From contig JABFRB010000016.1 in the NCBI GenBank assembly GCA_013141385.1, positions 248,001 through 312,000 on the forward strand: a DNA stretch of 64,000 nucleotides, read 5' to 3'. The stretch's first letter is position 1. Each line of letters starts with the position of its first letter. The notes under the pieces were generated by a model. It searched no databases. It was not told the DNA's origin and saw only the letters and a list, made by a program, of their open reading frames with translations. Shown piece by piece: positions 52,957 through 62,453 of this stretch. The stretch comes from Bacteroidales bacterium. Its GTDB lineage: Bacteria; Bacteroidota; Bacteroidia; Bacteroidales; Tenuifilaceae. The position numbers and the translations under genes are program-made.

Positions 52957-55164
52957 ATGAGAAAAGTTTGTTTTAAATCGGTTTTATTATTAGCAAGTTT
53001 GTTTTGCATTTTTGTTACAAGCAATATCAATGCACAAGATCTACAAACTGCTATTACCCTAACCAGAAGCGAGCAGTACGATGAGGCGGAAGCAGCTTAT
53101 AATCAAATTATTCAAAAGGAACCCAATGTTAGTAAGAATTACTTCTTCCTTGGTGAAAACATATTGTTAAGCTATTTTGCCGATACAATTTCAAACTCCT
53201 TAAAAGAATTAACCACTCAAGCAAAAGATGTTTATCTAAAAGGTGTAAATGCAGATAGTTTGAATCCTTTAAACTACATAGGTCTATCAAAAGTGGCTTT
53301 CTACTTAGGACAAGATCAAGAAGCTGCAAAATTCAGACTAAAGGCAAAGAAAAACCTGCCTGCTTACAAGAAAGTCTCCAAAATTCTGAACCCAAAAGAT
53401 TACGCTTTTGCATTAGCAAAACTCGCCGAATCTTATATTAGAAACGAAAAGGTTGATACCTCTAAGGCTTTGCCTTTACTTAAAGAGGCGATTAACATTG
53501 ATTCAAAAACCCCTGAAATCTTTATTATTGCAGGTGATATCTATTTCCTTGCAAAGGATGGATCAAATTCAATTAGAAACTACAATATTGCAAATAATCT
53601 TGATAAAACTCGTCCTACTGCAAATATGAAGATTGGTAGTATTTACATGAAGGGGAGAAATCTAACTGCTGCAATTCCATACTTTGAAGAAGCAATTAAA
53701 TTAAACGCTAACTATGCTCCTGCATATCGTGAACTTGGTCTGCTCTGGTCAATGGCCGGTAAATATGATAAATCGAAGGAGTACTTTAAGAAATATCTTG
53801 AGATAACTAAAGGTAATATTCCCGCTAAAATTCGTTACGTCACTGCTCTTTTCTATGCAAAAGAGTATGATGAGGCTGTGAAAAATGTTGAGGAGATATT
53901 CAGTATAGATCAAAAGAGAACTTACTTAAACCGCATTGCTGCTTACTCAAGTTTTGAGAAAAATCCACCAGCTTATGATAAGGCATTGGCATACATGGAT
54001 AAACTATTTAAAGATATGCCCGAAGACAGAATTATCCAAAAGGACTATACCTACTATGCAAAGATTCTTTTAAAGAAAAATTCTGACTATCCCAAAATGG
54101 TACAGAATACTGAAAAATTAGAACGCGATTTAGCCAGAAATCAAGAGAGATACGATGCCGCCAAAACAGCAGACGCAAAGGAAAAACTCAAAGTTCAAAT
54201 AGATACACTTACAAATCAAATTACCAAATTCAGAAAATTAATTTCTATAGATGATGTTGAACTCGACAAAGCATTTTTAGCCTATAAAAAAGCACACGAA
54301 TTAACACCCGAAGATAAATATCTATTAAACGATGTTGCAGTAAATCTTTACAACTTCAAACGTTTTAATGAATCCGCAAAATATTTTGAAAAACTGATTG
54401 CTCTAGGGAAAAATGATGCTAATGATTATTTGCAAGTAGGAAAAGCATACAACCAAGGTAAAAACTATGTCAAAGCAGATTCAGCTTTATCAATTTTAGT
54501 TCAAAAATTCCCAGATAATATTCAAGGTTATGTTTGGATTGCAAATACATATTCTGCAATGGATCCTGATAATAACAAGGGAATTGCTAGACCAAAATTT
54601 GAAATGGTAATTCAAAAAGCACGTATGGATAGTGTTAAATATGCCTCAGATCTATTCAATGCATACCGTTTCATGGGAGGTGATTATTTCTCTCAAAAGA
54701 ATTATGTAAAAGCCAGAGAATACTACTATAGAATTGTTAATCTTAGCGCAGATAATAAAGATTATAAAACCATTGGTTATAATTCTATTGGATTAACTTA
54801 CTATTCAAACAGTGAGTTTGACAAAGCTATTGAAGCATATAGAAAGACGCTAGAAATAGATCCTAAGAATCAAAATGCTACCATTTCAATAAAGAACGTT
54901 GAAATAGCAAAGAATAATCAAGTACAAGTAAAACCTAATGAGATAAAGGGTCTCGTTAAGGATGTATTTGGTAGTCCAATTGCTAGTGCCTCTGTACGTG
55001 TTAGAGATACAGCTGCTGAGGCATGGACAAATGCCGACGGAAAATATGCTTTTGAAATTCCTGAAGGCTCCGAAGCATTAATCGTAAGTGCAAAGGGTTA
55101 TAAATCAAAAGAGGTTATAATTACTAAAGCACGAATCTATAATATCAGCCTTGAACAACAATAA
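52957..55164 (+). CDS. exported tetratricopeptide-repeat protein with a carboxypeptidase-regulatory-like domain
   Basis: 735 residues from ATG 52957, which gives a proper signal peptide (cleavage after NINAQ); an ATG at 52933 adds eight residues of poor signal character. Between about residues 20 and 640 there are at least eight TPR units (for example AAIPYFEEAIKLNANYAPAYRELG and AIEAYRKTLEIDPKNQNA). A coiled segment lies near 375-420. The last 80 residues form a CarboxypepD_reg-like beta-sandwich (GLVKDVFGSPIASASVRVRD). It is a periplasmic scaffold. Its place between PstS-like and ExbB genes suggests a role in assembling or tuning the Ton complex. Confidence 0.85.
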   Translation: MRKVCFKSVLLLASLFCIFVTSNINAQDLQTAITLTRSEQYDEAEAAYNQIIQKEPNVSKNYFFLGENILLSYFADTISNSLKELTTQAKDVYLKGVNADSLNPLNYIGLSKVAFYLGQDQEAAKFRLKAKKNLPAYKKVSKILNPKDYAFALAKLAESYIRNEKVDTSKALPLLKEAINIDSKTPEIFIIAGDIYFLAKDGSNSIRNYNIANNLDKTRPTANMKIGSIYMKGRNLTAAIPYFEEAIKLNANYAPAYRELGLLWSMAGKYDKSKEYFKKYLEITKGNIPAKIRYVTALFYAKEYDEAVKNVEEIFSIDQKRTYLNRIAAYSSFEKNPPAYDKALAYMDKLFKDMPEDRIIQKDYTYYAKILLKKNSDYPKMVQNTEKLERDLARNQERYDAAKTADAKEKLKVQIDTLTNQITKFRKLISIDDVELDKAFLAYKKAHELTPEDKYLLNDVAVNLYNFKRFNESAKYFEKLIALGKNDANDYLQVGKAYNQGKNYVKADSALSILVQKFPDNIQGYVWIANTYSAMDPDNNKGIARPKFEMVIQKARMDSVKYASDLFNAYRFMGGDYFSQKNYVKAREYYYRIVNLSADNKDYKTIGYNSIGLTYYSNSEFDKAIEAYRKTLEIDPKNQNATISIKNVEIAKNNQVQVKPNEIKGLVKDVFGSPIASASVRVRDTAAEAWTNADGKYAFEIPEGSEALIVSAKGYKSKEVIITKARIYNISLEQQ

Positions 55165-55174
55165 GTATTTGTTT

Positions 55175-55208
55175 TACAGCATAATAGCAATTCATCAAAT
55201 ATGCTGTA
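55175..55208. repeat. inverted repeat between the TPR and exbB genes
   Basis: TACAGCATA (55175-55183) / TATGCTGTA (55200-55208), perfect 9-bp arms, 16-base spacer, no T-run. It could be a partial terminator, an mRNA processing site or an operator. Confidence 0.4.
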
Positions 55209-55237
55209 GAGCAATAAAAAGTAAATAAATGAATCTA

Positions 55238-55245
55238 TATATTTG
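55238..55245 (+). promoter_or_regulatory. -7 element candidate before exbB
   Basis: TATATTTG, a full TAnnTTTG match 40 bases before the exbB ATG. No TTG at the expected distance, so exbB may have a weak or activated promoter of its own in addition to read-through. Confidence 0.35.
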
Positions 55246-55285
55246 CAACTTAAAAAAATTCTAAACCTAACCAAACAATACGACA

Positions 55286-56101
55286 ATGAGTAAAAAAGGA
55301 AGTAAGTTTAAAGATGTGTTTGCATCAATTTTCGCAACTGGTGCTATTTTGGTAGCATTTGCTATTTCCCTTTATCTATTTATTTTTATAATGGGAAGTC
55401 CTGTTAACTTTGAAGGTGGTAACCCTGCTGGACATCCACTACCAGGTAACTATTTAGGTATTATTTATAAAGGTGGAGTTATTGTTCCTATTCTTATGAC
55501 TTGCGTTTTAGTACTTCTTATCTTCACATTCGAAAGATTTATTACATTATCAAGAGCTCAAGGAAAAGGTAGATTAAATACTTTCGTTCGTAACCTTCAA
55601 AACCTAATGAATGAAGGTAAAATTGATGAGGCATTAGTTTCATGCGATAAACAACAAGGTTCTCTAGCAAATGTTATGAGAGCAGGCCTTACCCGCTACA
55701 ATGATCTTAAAAATGATAAGGAATTAGAAAAAGATCAGAAAATTCTTTCAGTACAAAAATCTCTTGAAGAGGCAACAGCTCTTGAACTACCTATGCTAGG
55801 TAAAAACATGATTATTTTTTCAACTTTGGCATCTATCTCCGTGCTAATCGGTCTTATTGGTACTGTACTTGGTATGATCAAGGCTTTTGCTGCTTTGGCT
55901 CAATCAGGTGCTCCAGATGCTCTTGCTCTTGCAACAGGTATTTCTGAGGCTCTTATTAACACTGCATTTGGTATTACTGGTTCTACAATCGCTATTGTTA
56001 TGTACAACTACTTCTCATCAAAAGTTGATGGTTATACATTCAAAATTGATGAAGCTGGTTTCAGCTTGACCCAGACCTTTGCAGCATCATTAAAAAACTA
56101 A
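55286..56101 (+). CDS. exbB: ExbB/TolQ/MotA proton-channel protein
   Basis: 271 residues with three transmembrane helices (about 14-36, 68-90, 168-195 with a fourth short stretch near 215). The MotA_ExbB signature is LPMLGKNMIIFSTLASISVLIGLIGTVLGMI-like (about 165-195), ending in GTVLGMIKAF, and the second is SEALINTAFGITGSTIAIVMYN. It forms the pentameric proton channel in the inner membrane that, with ExbD, energises TonB. First gene of exbB-exbD-exbD-tonB. Confidence 0.93.
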   Translation: MSKKGSKFKDVFASIFATGAILVAFAISLYLFIFIMGSPVNFEGGNPAGHPLPGNYLGIIYKGGVIVPILMTCVLVLLIFTFERFITLSRAQGKGRLNTFVRNLQNLMNEGKIDEALVSCDKQQGSLANVMRAGLTRYNDLKNDKELEKDQKILSVQKSLEEATALELPMLGKNMIIFSTLASISVLIGLIGTVLGMIKAFAALAQSGAPDALALATGISEALINTAFGITGSTIAIVMYNYFSSKVDGYTFKIDEAGFSLTQTFAASLKN

Positions 56102-56136
56102 TTTAACTTTTGGCTTAAACCCAAAAAGTACGATCC

Positions 56137-56775
56137 ATGCCAAAGATTAAATTACCAACAAAGTCCCCACATATTGATATGACGCCGATGGTTGACTTAT
56201 TCTCGGTTGTTTTAACATTCTTAATGTTAACCACAACTATGAGACAACCAGAACCGGCTCCTATCGATACACCCTTTTCGATTTCAGATAAAACTGCCCC
56301 TGAAGCCAATATTATGACTGTTCTCTTATCAAAGGACAGCAAAGTATTCTTCAATATAGATAATGGTAAGGATACCGCTTTCCATTTTAAGGGCAAAATT
56401 CTGACAGAAATGGGTAAAAGGTACGAAATGACCTTTACCCCAGAAGAGGTGAAACAATTTGAAGCCTACCCGTCATCGTTTGGTTTACCCATACAGAAAA
56501 TGCATGAATTTATTAAAACGAAAGACGCAAAAGAAAGGGCAACCCTACAAGTTAATGGTATCCCTGTCGATTCAACCGATAATCAGCTAGCTCTTTGGAT
56601 TCTATTTGCACGCCAAGTTAACCCTGCGGTTCAAGCTTGTATTAAAGGTGATAACGATGCTCCGTATCCAATTGTAAAAAAGGTGCTGGATATTTTACAA
56701 GATAAAAATGTAAACAGGTTCAACCTGATTACAAATCTTGAAGTAACTAAGGTAACTACTCAAAGCGAACAGTGA
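56137..56775 (+). CDS. exbD: ExbD/TolR-type protein 1
   Basis: 212 residues. One transmembrane helix near the N-terminus carries the essential acidic residue in the motif HIDMTPMVDLFSVVLTF (about 9-25, Asp in MVDL). The periplasmic domain is longer than the usual ExbD (about 140 residues) because of an insert between about 75 and 140, which is common in Bacteroidota. It ends one base before the start of the second exbD; both ExbD proteins probably join the same ExbB channel. Confidence 0.92.
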   Translation: MPKIKLPTKSPHIDMTPMVDLFSVVLTFLMLTTTMRQPEPAPIDTPFSISDKTAPEANIMTVLLSKDSKVFFNIDNGKDTAFHFKGKILTEMGKRYEMTFTPEEVKQFEAYPSSFGLPIQKMHEFIKTKDAKERATLQVNGIPVDSTDNQLALWILFARQVNPAVQACIKGDNDAPYPIVKKVLDILQDKNVNRFNLITNLEVTKVTTQSEQ

Positions 56776-56776
56776 T

Positions 56777-57427
56777 ATGGGAGAAATAATTCAAGAGGAA
56801 AAACAAAAAGGTGGAAAAAAGAGACCTAAGCATCACTCTACCCACATTGATATGACCCCGATGGTTGACCTTATGTGTCTTCTCATCACGTTCTTCATGC
56901 TTACAACAGCTTTTAGTAAATCAAAGGTAATGGAAATAGCCCTACCTGAAAGGGATCCTAAGGTTAAACCACCCCCAGTTTCTAAAGCTAGAACCGTAAA
57001 TATCATACTTGGTCCCGAAAATAAAGTTTTTTGGTATCCTGGTATGGTAGAAAACCCAAAGAGTCCTCCTCCGCTACAGGAAACAAACTTTAGCGATCAA
57101 GGTATTCGTAAGATGTTACTCGAAAGAAATAAATTCTTATTCAAAAAAGTAGCTGCATTTAGAGAGAAAACCATTAAGGAGAACCCTACTATGAGTAGAG
57201 ACTCTTTGCTTGCAAACATCAAAAGGTTTAATAAACTTGATGACTCTGGGCCTATTGTTCTGATAAAGGCGTATAAAGATTCAAGATATGCTAATGTTGT
57301 TGATATTATCGACGAAATGGCTATCTGTAATATAATACGTTACGCTATAGTAGATATTAATTACGTGGAAGAAGATATGGTGAAAACAGCTATGGCTGCC
57401 TCTACCAAATCAACTAAACCACAATAG
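56777..57427 (+). CDS. exbD: ExbD/TolR-type protein 2
   Basis: 216 residues, the second ExbD of the cluster. The motif HIDMTPMVDLMCLLITF (about 23-39) holds the proton-carrying Asp. The N-terminus is lysine-rich and cytoplasmic (EEKQKGGKKRPKHH). The periplasmic part again has a long insert (about 85-155). Sequence similarity to the first ExbD is strongest in and around the membrane helix. Starts one base after the preceding stop; followed 24 bases later by tonB. Confidence 0.92.
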   Translation: MGEIIQEEKQKGGKKRPKHHSTHIDMTPMVDLMCLLITFFMLTTAFSKSKVMEIALPERDPKVKPPPVSKARTVNIILGPENKVFWYPGMVENPKSPPPLQETNFSDQGIRKMLLERNKFLFKKVAAFREKTIKENPTMSRDSLLANIKRFNKLDDSGPIVLIKAYKDSRYANVVDIIDEMAICNIIRYAIVDINYVEEDMVKTAMAASTKSTKPQ

Positions 57428-57451
57428 AAAAGCCCATATACATTGAGCATT

Positions 57452-58228
57452 ATGGAAAATGAACTAAAAAATATTCCCTCTTTTGACGACATCGTTTTCG
57501 AAAACAGGAATAAAGAGTATGGAGCTTATAATATTCGCAAAAAGTACAACCGTACCGTTTTGTGGGCGATGCTTGTGGGTACAATTATCCTTGGCACCGT
57601 AATTATTACTCCATATGTAATGGCTTCTGTTAGTGAACGAAGACAACAAAAAGAGGAAAAAGCCGTTACGGCTGAAATGGAGAAATTGGATACACCACAA
57701 GAAGAAATTGCTCCACCTCCACCTCCACCTCCACCAGCGGAAGCTCAGGCTGTGGTTAAATATGTTGCACCAGTTGTTGTTGACTCTGTTAAGACAGAAG
57801 ATAGAGGAGATTTTGCAACCGTAGATGAGGTAAAAGAAACTGTAACAGACGAGGCTGTAGTTGAGGTTGTTGAACAACCAAAGGAAGAAGTTCAAGAGGT
57901 TAAAGAAGAAGAAGTATTCCTTGTAGTTGAAGAGATGCCTAGTTTTGGTACTGGTGATGCAAATGGATTCCGCAGCTATGTTTCTGCAAATATGAAATAC
58001 CCTGAAGTTGCCGCAGAAAACGGTATTCAAGGACGTGTATTTGTTCAATTTGTTGTTGAATCTGATGGTCGCTTAACCAATGTTAAGGTTATCCGCGGTG
58101 TAGACCCTGCGCTTGATAGAGAAGCTGTTAGGGTAGTTGAAGGATCACCCAGATGGAATCCTGGTAAGCAGAGAGGTAAACCAGTTCGTGTATCATTTAC
58201 CTTCCCAATTACTTTTGTTCTTCAGTAA
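57452..58228 (+). CDS. tonB: TonB energy-transducing protein
   Basis: 258 residues from ATG 57452; a TTG three codons earlier is unlikely. A short cytoplasmic N-terminus (FDDIVFENRNKEYGAYNIRK, a Bacteroidota TonB hallmark) is followed by a membrane helix (about 31-53). A periplasm-spanning stretch has eight prolines in a row (near 87-94), then Val/Glu-rich repeats to about 165. The C-terminal TonB domain ends YPEVAAENGIQGRVFVQFVVE...RWNPGKQRGKPVRVSFTFPITF. It transmits the ExbBD proton-motive energy to outer-membrane receptors. Last gene before a terminator. Confidence 0.95.
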   Translation: MENELKNIPSFDDIVFENRNKEYGAYNIRKKYNRTVLWAMLVGTIILGTVIITPYVMASVSERRQQKEEKAVTAEMEKLDTPQEEIAPPPPPPPPAEAQAVVKYVAPVVVDSVKTEDRGDFATVDEVKETVTDEAVVEVVEQPKEEVQEVKEEEVFLVVEEMPSFGTGDANGFRSYVSANMKYPEVAAENGIQGRVFVQFVVESDGRLTNVKVIRGVDPALDREAVRVVEGSPRWNPGKQRGKPVRVSFTFPITFVLQ

Positions 58229-58250
58229 ATAAATTTATTTCTGTATATTT

Positions 58251-58283
58251 AAAAACCCTGATTTAATTTATCAGGGTTTTTTT
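58251..58283. terminator. intrinsic terminator after tonB
   Basis: Perfect 12-bp stem AAAAACCCTGAT (58251-58262) / 58270-58281, 7-base loop, continuing T-run. It closes the pstS-like to tonB unit. Confidence 0.92.
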
Positions 58284-58300
58284 ATAAAAATACTTTCCAC

Positions 58301-59497
58301 ATGGCAAATCCAGTTATTACCTCTCGTAAAGCCGAAACGGCAATTCTTATTGGTATTATACTTCCGCGTCAGGCGGAGGAAGATATTCGTGATTATCTTG
58401 ACGAATTAGAGTTTTTAGCCGAAACAGCAGGCGCTATAACGCAAAAGAGATTTTTACAAAAGGTTGATGCACCTAATCCCAAGACCTTTATCGGGTCAGG
58501 AAAAGTACTGGAAATTAAAGAGTACGTTGAGCAAAACGAAATTGACCTAATCATTTTTGATGATGAGCTTACTCCGACTCAACTTAGAAATCTTGAGAAG
58601 GAGTTTGAAAGAAAAGTATTAGATAGGACAAATTTAATTCTTGATGTTTTCGCTCAACGAGCAAAAACAGCTTATGCAAAAACGCAGGTAGAATTAGCAC
58701 AGTGCCAATTCCTTTTGCCAAGACTTACCCGATTGTGGACTCACCTTGAGCGCCAACGAGGAGGAATTGGGATGAGAGGCCCTGGTGAAACTGAAATTGA
58801 GACAGACCGTCGTGTGATTAGGGAGAAAATATCAAAACTAAAAGAAGAATTAAAAAAGATTGACCGACAAATGTCGACTCAGCGAAAAGGCAGAGAAAGT
58901 ATTGTTCGTGTGGCTCTTGTAGGTTATACAAATGTAGGAAAATCAACCATAATGAACATGCTCAGCAAATCTGACGTTTTTGCAGAGGATAAACTTTTTG
59001 CAACCCTTGATACAACGGTTCGTAAGGTTGTATTTGAAAATCTTCCCTTTTTGCTGTCGGATACCGTTGGGTTTATTCGTAAACTACCACATCAACTTGT
59101 TGAATCATTTAAATCTACGCTTGATGAGGTTCGAGAGGCAGATTTGCTACTACATGTTGTTGATATCTCACACCCAGCATTCGAAGAACAGCTAAATGTT
59201 GTTGTTCAAACATTACAAGAGATAGGTGCAGCAGACAAACCTGTATTACTAGTTTTTAATAAAATAGATGCCTATAAGTGGGTTAAAAGGGATGAAGATG
59301 ATCCATCACCACTTAGAAGTAAAGAAAATTACAGTTTAGAGGAACTTAAGAATAGCTGGATGGCTAAAAGTAACTCTCCTTCAATCTTTATATCCGCAAA
59401 GCATAAAACAAATTTTGACGAATTTCGAGAAAAAATTTACAATTTGGTTAGGGATATACATACTACAAGGTATCCTTATGATAAGTTTCTGTACTAG
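58301..59497 (+). CDS. hflX: GTPase HflX
   Basis: 398 residues. The N-terminal HflX domain includes PKTFIGSGKVLEI and GGIGMRGPGETEIETDRR (about 155-172). The GTPase domain has G1 GYTNVGKST (about 208-216), G3 DTVGF and G4 NKID. HflX binds the ribosome, splits stalled 70S particles and rescues heat-stressed ribosomes. It starts 18 bases after a terminator hairpin, so it has its own promoter or depends on read-through. Length and motifs are normal. Confidence 0.95.
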   Translation: MANPVITSRKAETAILIGIILPRQAEEDIRDYLDELEFLAETAGAITQKRFLQKVDAPNPKTFIGSGKVLEIKEYVEQNEIDLIIFDDELTPTQLRNLEKEFERKVLDRTNLILDVFAQRAKTAYAKTQVELAQCQFLLPRLTRLWTHLERQRGGIGMRGPGETEIETDRRVIREKISKLKEELKKIDRQMSTQRKGRESIVRVALVGYTNVGKSTIMNMLSKSDVFAEDKLFATLDTTVRKVVFENLPFLLSDTVGFIRKLPHQLVESFKSTLDEVREADLLLHVVDISHPAFEEQLNVVVQTLQEIGAADKPVLLVFNKIDAYKWVKRDEDDPSPLRSKENYSLEELKNSWMAKSNSPSIFISAKHKTNFDEFREKIYNLVRDIHTTRYPYDKFLY

Positions 59498-59510
59498 GTT
59501 TTCATGCTAA

Positions 59511-59536
59511 AAATCTTATAGTAATATTATAAGTTT
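59511..59536 (+). terminator. weak terminator candidate after hflX
   Basis: CTTATA/TATAAG stem of 6 bp with flanking A and T runs, 7-base loop. All A-T apart from one pair, so it may be inefficient. Confidence 0.35.
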
Positions 59537-59679
59537 TACAATTAAGTACTTGCCACTTAAAACATTATATCTTCAATTATTAAAAATTGATATCTGGAAT
59601 AGCTATGAAAAATAAATTTTACAACATCAGCAAAGGTTTATTCAAGATGCAATTAGCGTCGCAAAGCCTTTCAGGGTTC

Positions 59680-60657
59680 ATGAAACCTAAAAAAAACAGA
59701 CCTGTTAAAGAACTCCTAACAATTCGTTTTTCTTCACTAATCGCAATTTTAATTTTTTTCATGATTGGTTGTAGTAAAGAAGATGATAATATTGAAAAAC
59801 CGAATCCTCTTATCTCAGAATTTGTAGAAGAGGTGAACTCCGATAGCCTCAGAAATTCTGTGGAATGGCTTCAAAATATGCAAACCCGGTTTATGTTAGC
59901 CAATAATAGAAGGCTAGTTGCAAAGAATATCCAAAATAAATTTATTCAAATTGGATACCCAAATACTAAAATTGATTCATTCAGTAACACTCGATCGTTT
60001 AATAATATAGTATACCAAACTTGGCAATATAATGTGATTGCTACACTGGATGGAGGTTCAACACCAAATGACTTTTGTATCCTAGGTGCTCATTATGATT
60101 GTTATACTAAAAATGTAGATCAATTTAATTTAACACTTGGGGCAAACGATAATGCCAGTGGAGTTGCTGTTATTTTTGAAATTGCACGTTTAATCCACAA
60201 ACAGGCTTTCATACCAAAAAACTCAATTCAGTTTGTTGCTTTTGCAGCAGAGGAACTTGGATTGTATGGAAGTTTGGATTTTTCGGCTAAAGTCGCAAGC
60301 TCCCAAACAAATATAGAAATGATGCTTAACTTTGATATGGTGGCTCATTGGCCTGGAAGCGATCCTTCTCTATGGACTATAAATATAGTAGATTATGAGA
60401 ATTCTATGCAACTTCGTTTAAAGGCCGAAAAACTATGCTCACTTTATACTAGCTTAAAAACAATAAATAACAATACGGATTATAATCGAAGTGATAGCTA
60501 TTCCTTTTTCAGATATGGTTATCAAGCACTTTTTTTTATGAGTTCAGCAACTGATAATACTTATCACACAACTGATGATATTTCATCAAACTGTAATTTT
60601 GATTATTGTAGAGAAGTAGCAAAAGCATCATACGCTTTGGTAATTGACAATAATTAG
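59680..60657 (+). CDS. M28-family metallopeptidase, lipoprotein
   Basis: 325 residues from ATG 59680, preceded by AGGG with short spacing. This start gives a lipoprotein signal (box FFMIGC, Cys31). An ATG at 59605 and a TTG at 59587 lie in frame but add 25-31 residues before a normal signal. Zinc ligands of M28 are all visible: His and Asp in GAHYDCY, Asp in GANDNASG, Glu in AAEELGLYGS, Asp in NFDMVAHW, and His in YHTTDD. It is probably an aminopeptidase at the outer membrane or periplasm. Followed by an alpha/beta hydrolase gene 73 bases on. Confidence 0.9.
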   Translation: MKPKKNRPVKELLTIRFSSLIAILIFFMIGCSKEDDNIEKPNPLISEFVEEVNSDSLRNSVEWLQNMQTRFMLANNRRLVAKNIQNKFIQIGYPNTKIDSFSNTRSFNNIVYQTWQYNVIATLDGGSTPNDFCILGAHYDCYTKNVDQFNLTLGANDNASGVAVIFEIARLIHKQAFIPKNSIQFVAFAAEELGLYGSLDFSAKVASSQTNIEMMLNFDMVAHWPGSDPSLWTINIVDYENSMQLRLKAEKLCSLYTSLKTINNNTDYNRSDSYSFFRYGYQALFFMSSATDNTYHTTDDISSNCNFDYCREVAKASYALVIDNN

Positions 60658-60730
60658 TCCTAATTTGGTCATAGCTATTATCAACTACCTGTTCATGTTT
60701 TGTTGGGGTATAGTTTAAAAGCATTATATC

Positions 60731-61912
60731 ATGAAAAAACTCAAATTCCTTTTCCACAACCGAAAGTTGTATATTTTCTCTACTAGCATCTTGTTAATAG
60801 GGTATTCGATTATTTATCTTTTAATAACAGCAGCAAAAACGGATTTTGAGCCGCCACTTCCCTCCTCAACCGACGAACTTGATTTTCTTGATGTTGATCT
60901 TTTAACATTAAGTCAGGATGCAAAATTTGCATTCGAAAAAAAGAGCTATAAGGATGCCGCAAAAAAATATATTGAAATATTACATTATAAACCATCCGAC
61001 GTTACAACACTTTACAATTTGGCAAGTTGCTATGCACTTCTTAAAAAACCAGAACTTGCTGCAAAAGCCTTAAACCATGCTTTAGATGCTGGTTTAAATG
61101 ATATTTCAGGCCTGCTTTCAGATTCTGTTTGGACTAATGTTAAGAATAATCTCGTTTTCAAATCCACTTATGATCAAGCTGAGGGTTATAGAAAGGAAAG
61201 GGGTGAGCCATTTTACGCTGAGTGTAAAGTTTTAATACGTGGTCGTTTAAGACGACCCGATAGTTATGACTCCACCAAAACATACCCATTGTTGATTCTT
61301 CTTCATGGATATGGATCGTATGCAGAATCGTATATGTCCGTTAGAGACAAGATGGGTGCAACAAATTTTTTTGTTGCTGCTCCTCAAGGGCCATATCCAG
61401 AAAAACTACTGGAAATAAATAGTCCATCATACAGCTGGTTTTATCTTACTAAAAACAAAGATTTATGGAATAGGGCAGATCCAATGGCAATAGATTATAT
61501 CCTTAATGTTATTGATGAGATTAAATGCCACTACAAAATTTCGGGGGTATACTTACTTGGACACTCTCAGGGCGGAGGGTTGGCCTATATGACAGGAATT
61601 AATGCTTCGAATAAGATATCAGGTATTATTTGCTTTGGAGCTGCCAATCCTAAAGAACTCGTAAGTCCAATGGCATTGAGCACTGCTTCCAAAAATTTAC
61701 CTATTTTTATTGGCCATGGTTGGAATGATCCTAAGGTAAATTTTGAAAAGGCGCAACAAGCAAAATATTTACTAAAAGATTACCAATTCAATGTTACTTT
61801 TAAACCTTTTAAGGGCGGGCATTGGCTAGATGCCAATACTCTAATAGAGGCCAAGAAATGGATTGAGGAGGTTGAGGAGAAAAGAAACAATTCAGCCTCA
61901 AATGGCAGCTAA
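60731..61912 (+). CDS. TPR-anchored alpha/beta hydrolase (esterase-like)
   Basis: 393 residues. One N-terminal membrane helix (about 13-34), then a TPR pair (about 55-120, DAAKKYIEILHYKPSDVTTLYNLA), then an alpha/beta hydrolase like the carboxylesterase/PHB-depolymerase group. Oxyanion loop LLHGYGSYAES (about 191-201), nucleophile in LLGHSQGGG (about 278), Asp in GHGWNDPKV (about 332) and His in GGHWLDA (about 364). It faces the periplasm or outer leaf of the inner membrane. Substrate is not evident. The TPR probably bring a partner to the enzyme. The M28 gene is upstream on the same strand. Confidence 0.85.
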   Translation: MKKLKFLFHNRKLYIFSTSILLIGYSIIYLLITAAKTDFEPPLPSSTDELDFLDVDLLTLSQDAKFAFEKKSYKDAAKKYIEILHYKPSDVTTLYNLASCYALLKKPELAAKALNHALDAGLNDISGLLSDSVWTNVKNNLVFKSTYDQAEGYRKERGEPFYAECKVLIRGRLRRPDSYDSTKTYPLLILLHGYGSYAESYMSVRDKMGATNFFVAAPQGPYPEKLLEINSPSYSWFYLTKNKDLWNRADPMAIDYILNVIDEIKCHYKISGVYLLGHSQGGGLAYMTGINASNKISGIICFGAANPKELVSPMALSTASKNLPIFIGHGWNDPKVNFEKAQQAKYLLKDYQFNVTFKPFKGGHWLDANTLIEAKKWIEEVEEKRNNSASNGS

Positions 61913-62008
61913 GCTATTTTTTCAAGAATAAATTAGCTGTGAATAGAATTTTCCGCTAGTAAGTTTTGTTCGATTATCGCAAAATGCGATATACTTCACA
62001 ATTTTACT

Positions 62009-62446
62009 TCAAGTGAAAAATGCTACTACGGTAAATCGATGCATCTCCTCTTTTCCTGTGACTATTACAGAACCACAACGTAACCATGCATGAGCCGTTA
62101 GCTTGTTCAAACCATCTTTACCAACACCAAGGTACAATGTTGATTTTATTCCTTTACGTTTAAGTACGTTTTTTGCTGATATTCCTTTTGCAAAGCAGGA
62201 TGTTTTCCATGGAGAGTATCGAACAGCACGTCGAATTGATTTTGCTACTTTCAGAACAATTATTCGGTTTTCTTCAGGAATCTCTGAAATAGACTCCACC
62301 CCTAAAACGCCTATTTTTCTCAGAATGATTCGTCGAGGAACACAAATTATAAGCAAGTTAATAAATGCTGTTTTTGTAAAGGTCAAAAGGAACAAGTTTC
62401 GTTCAAAACGATCTAGTTTAAAAAATCGAGAAATTAACCCAGGCAT
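62009..62446 (-). CDS. lasso-peptide biosynthesis B2-type protease (transglutaminase-like)
   Basis: 145 residues, the Transglut_core3 fold of lasso peptide B2 (McjB C-terminal) proteases, which cut the leader from the precursor. The catalytic Cys is Cys84 in SPWKTSCFAKG and the His is His119 in TAHAWLRCG. The third triad residue, an Asp about 12 positions after the His in McjB as I recall it, is Gly131 here, within VTGKEE. It follows the B1-like gene by 7 bases. No precursor or ATP-dependent cyclase lies within reach. It may process a peptide encoded elsewhere or belong to a B1/B2 unit with another role. Confidence 0.82.
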   Translation of the reverse strand: MPGLISRFFKLDRFERNLFLLTFTKTAFINLLIICVPRRIILRKIGVLGVESISEIPEENRIIVLKVAKSIRRAVRYSPWKTSCFAKGISAKNVLKRKGIKSTLYLGVGKDGLNKLTAHAWLRCGSVIVTGKEEMHRFTVVAFFT

Positions 62447-62453
62447 ATAATAT

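Noticed and set aside
57464-58048. 194-codon open frame antisense to tonB, with Trp/Arg and Phe/Leu runs
   Set aside because: It mirrors the low-complexity proline/valine part of tonB, has a composition unlike real proteins here, and no promoter or start context; a shadow frame.
61975-61991. Hairpin TATCGCA-aaa-TGCGATA after the B2 gene as a terminator
   Set aside because: The 7-bp stem is not followed by a T-run in either direction, so termination is not supported.
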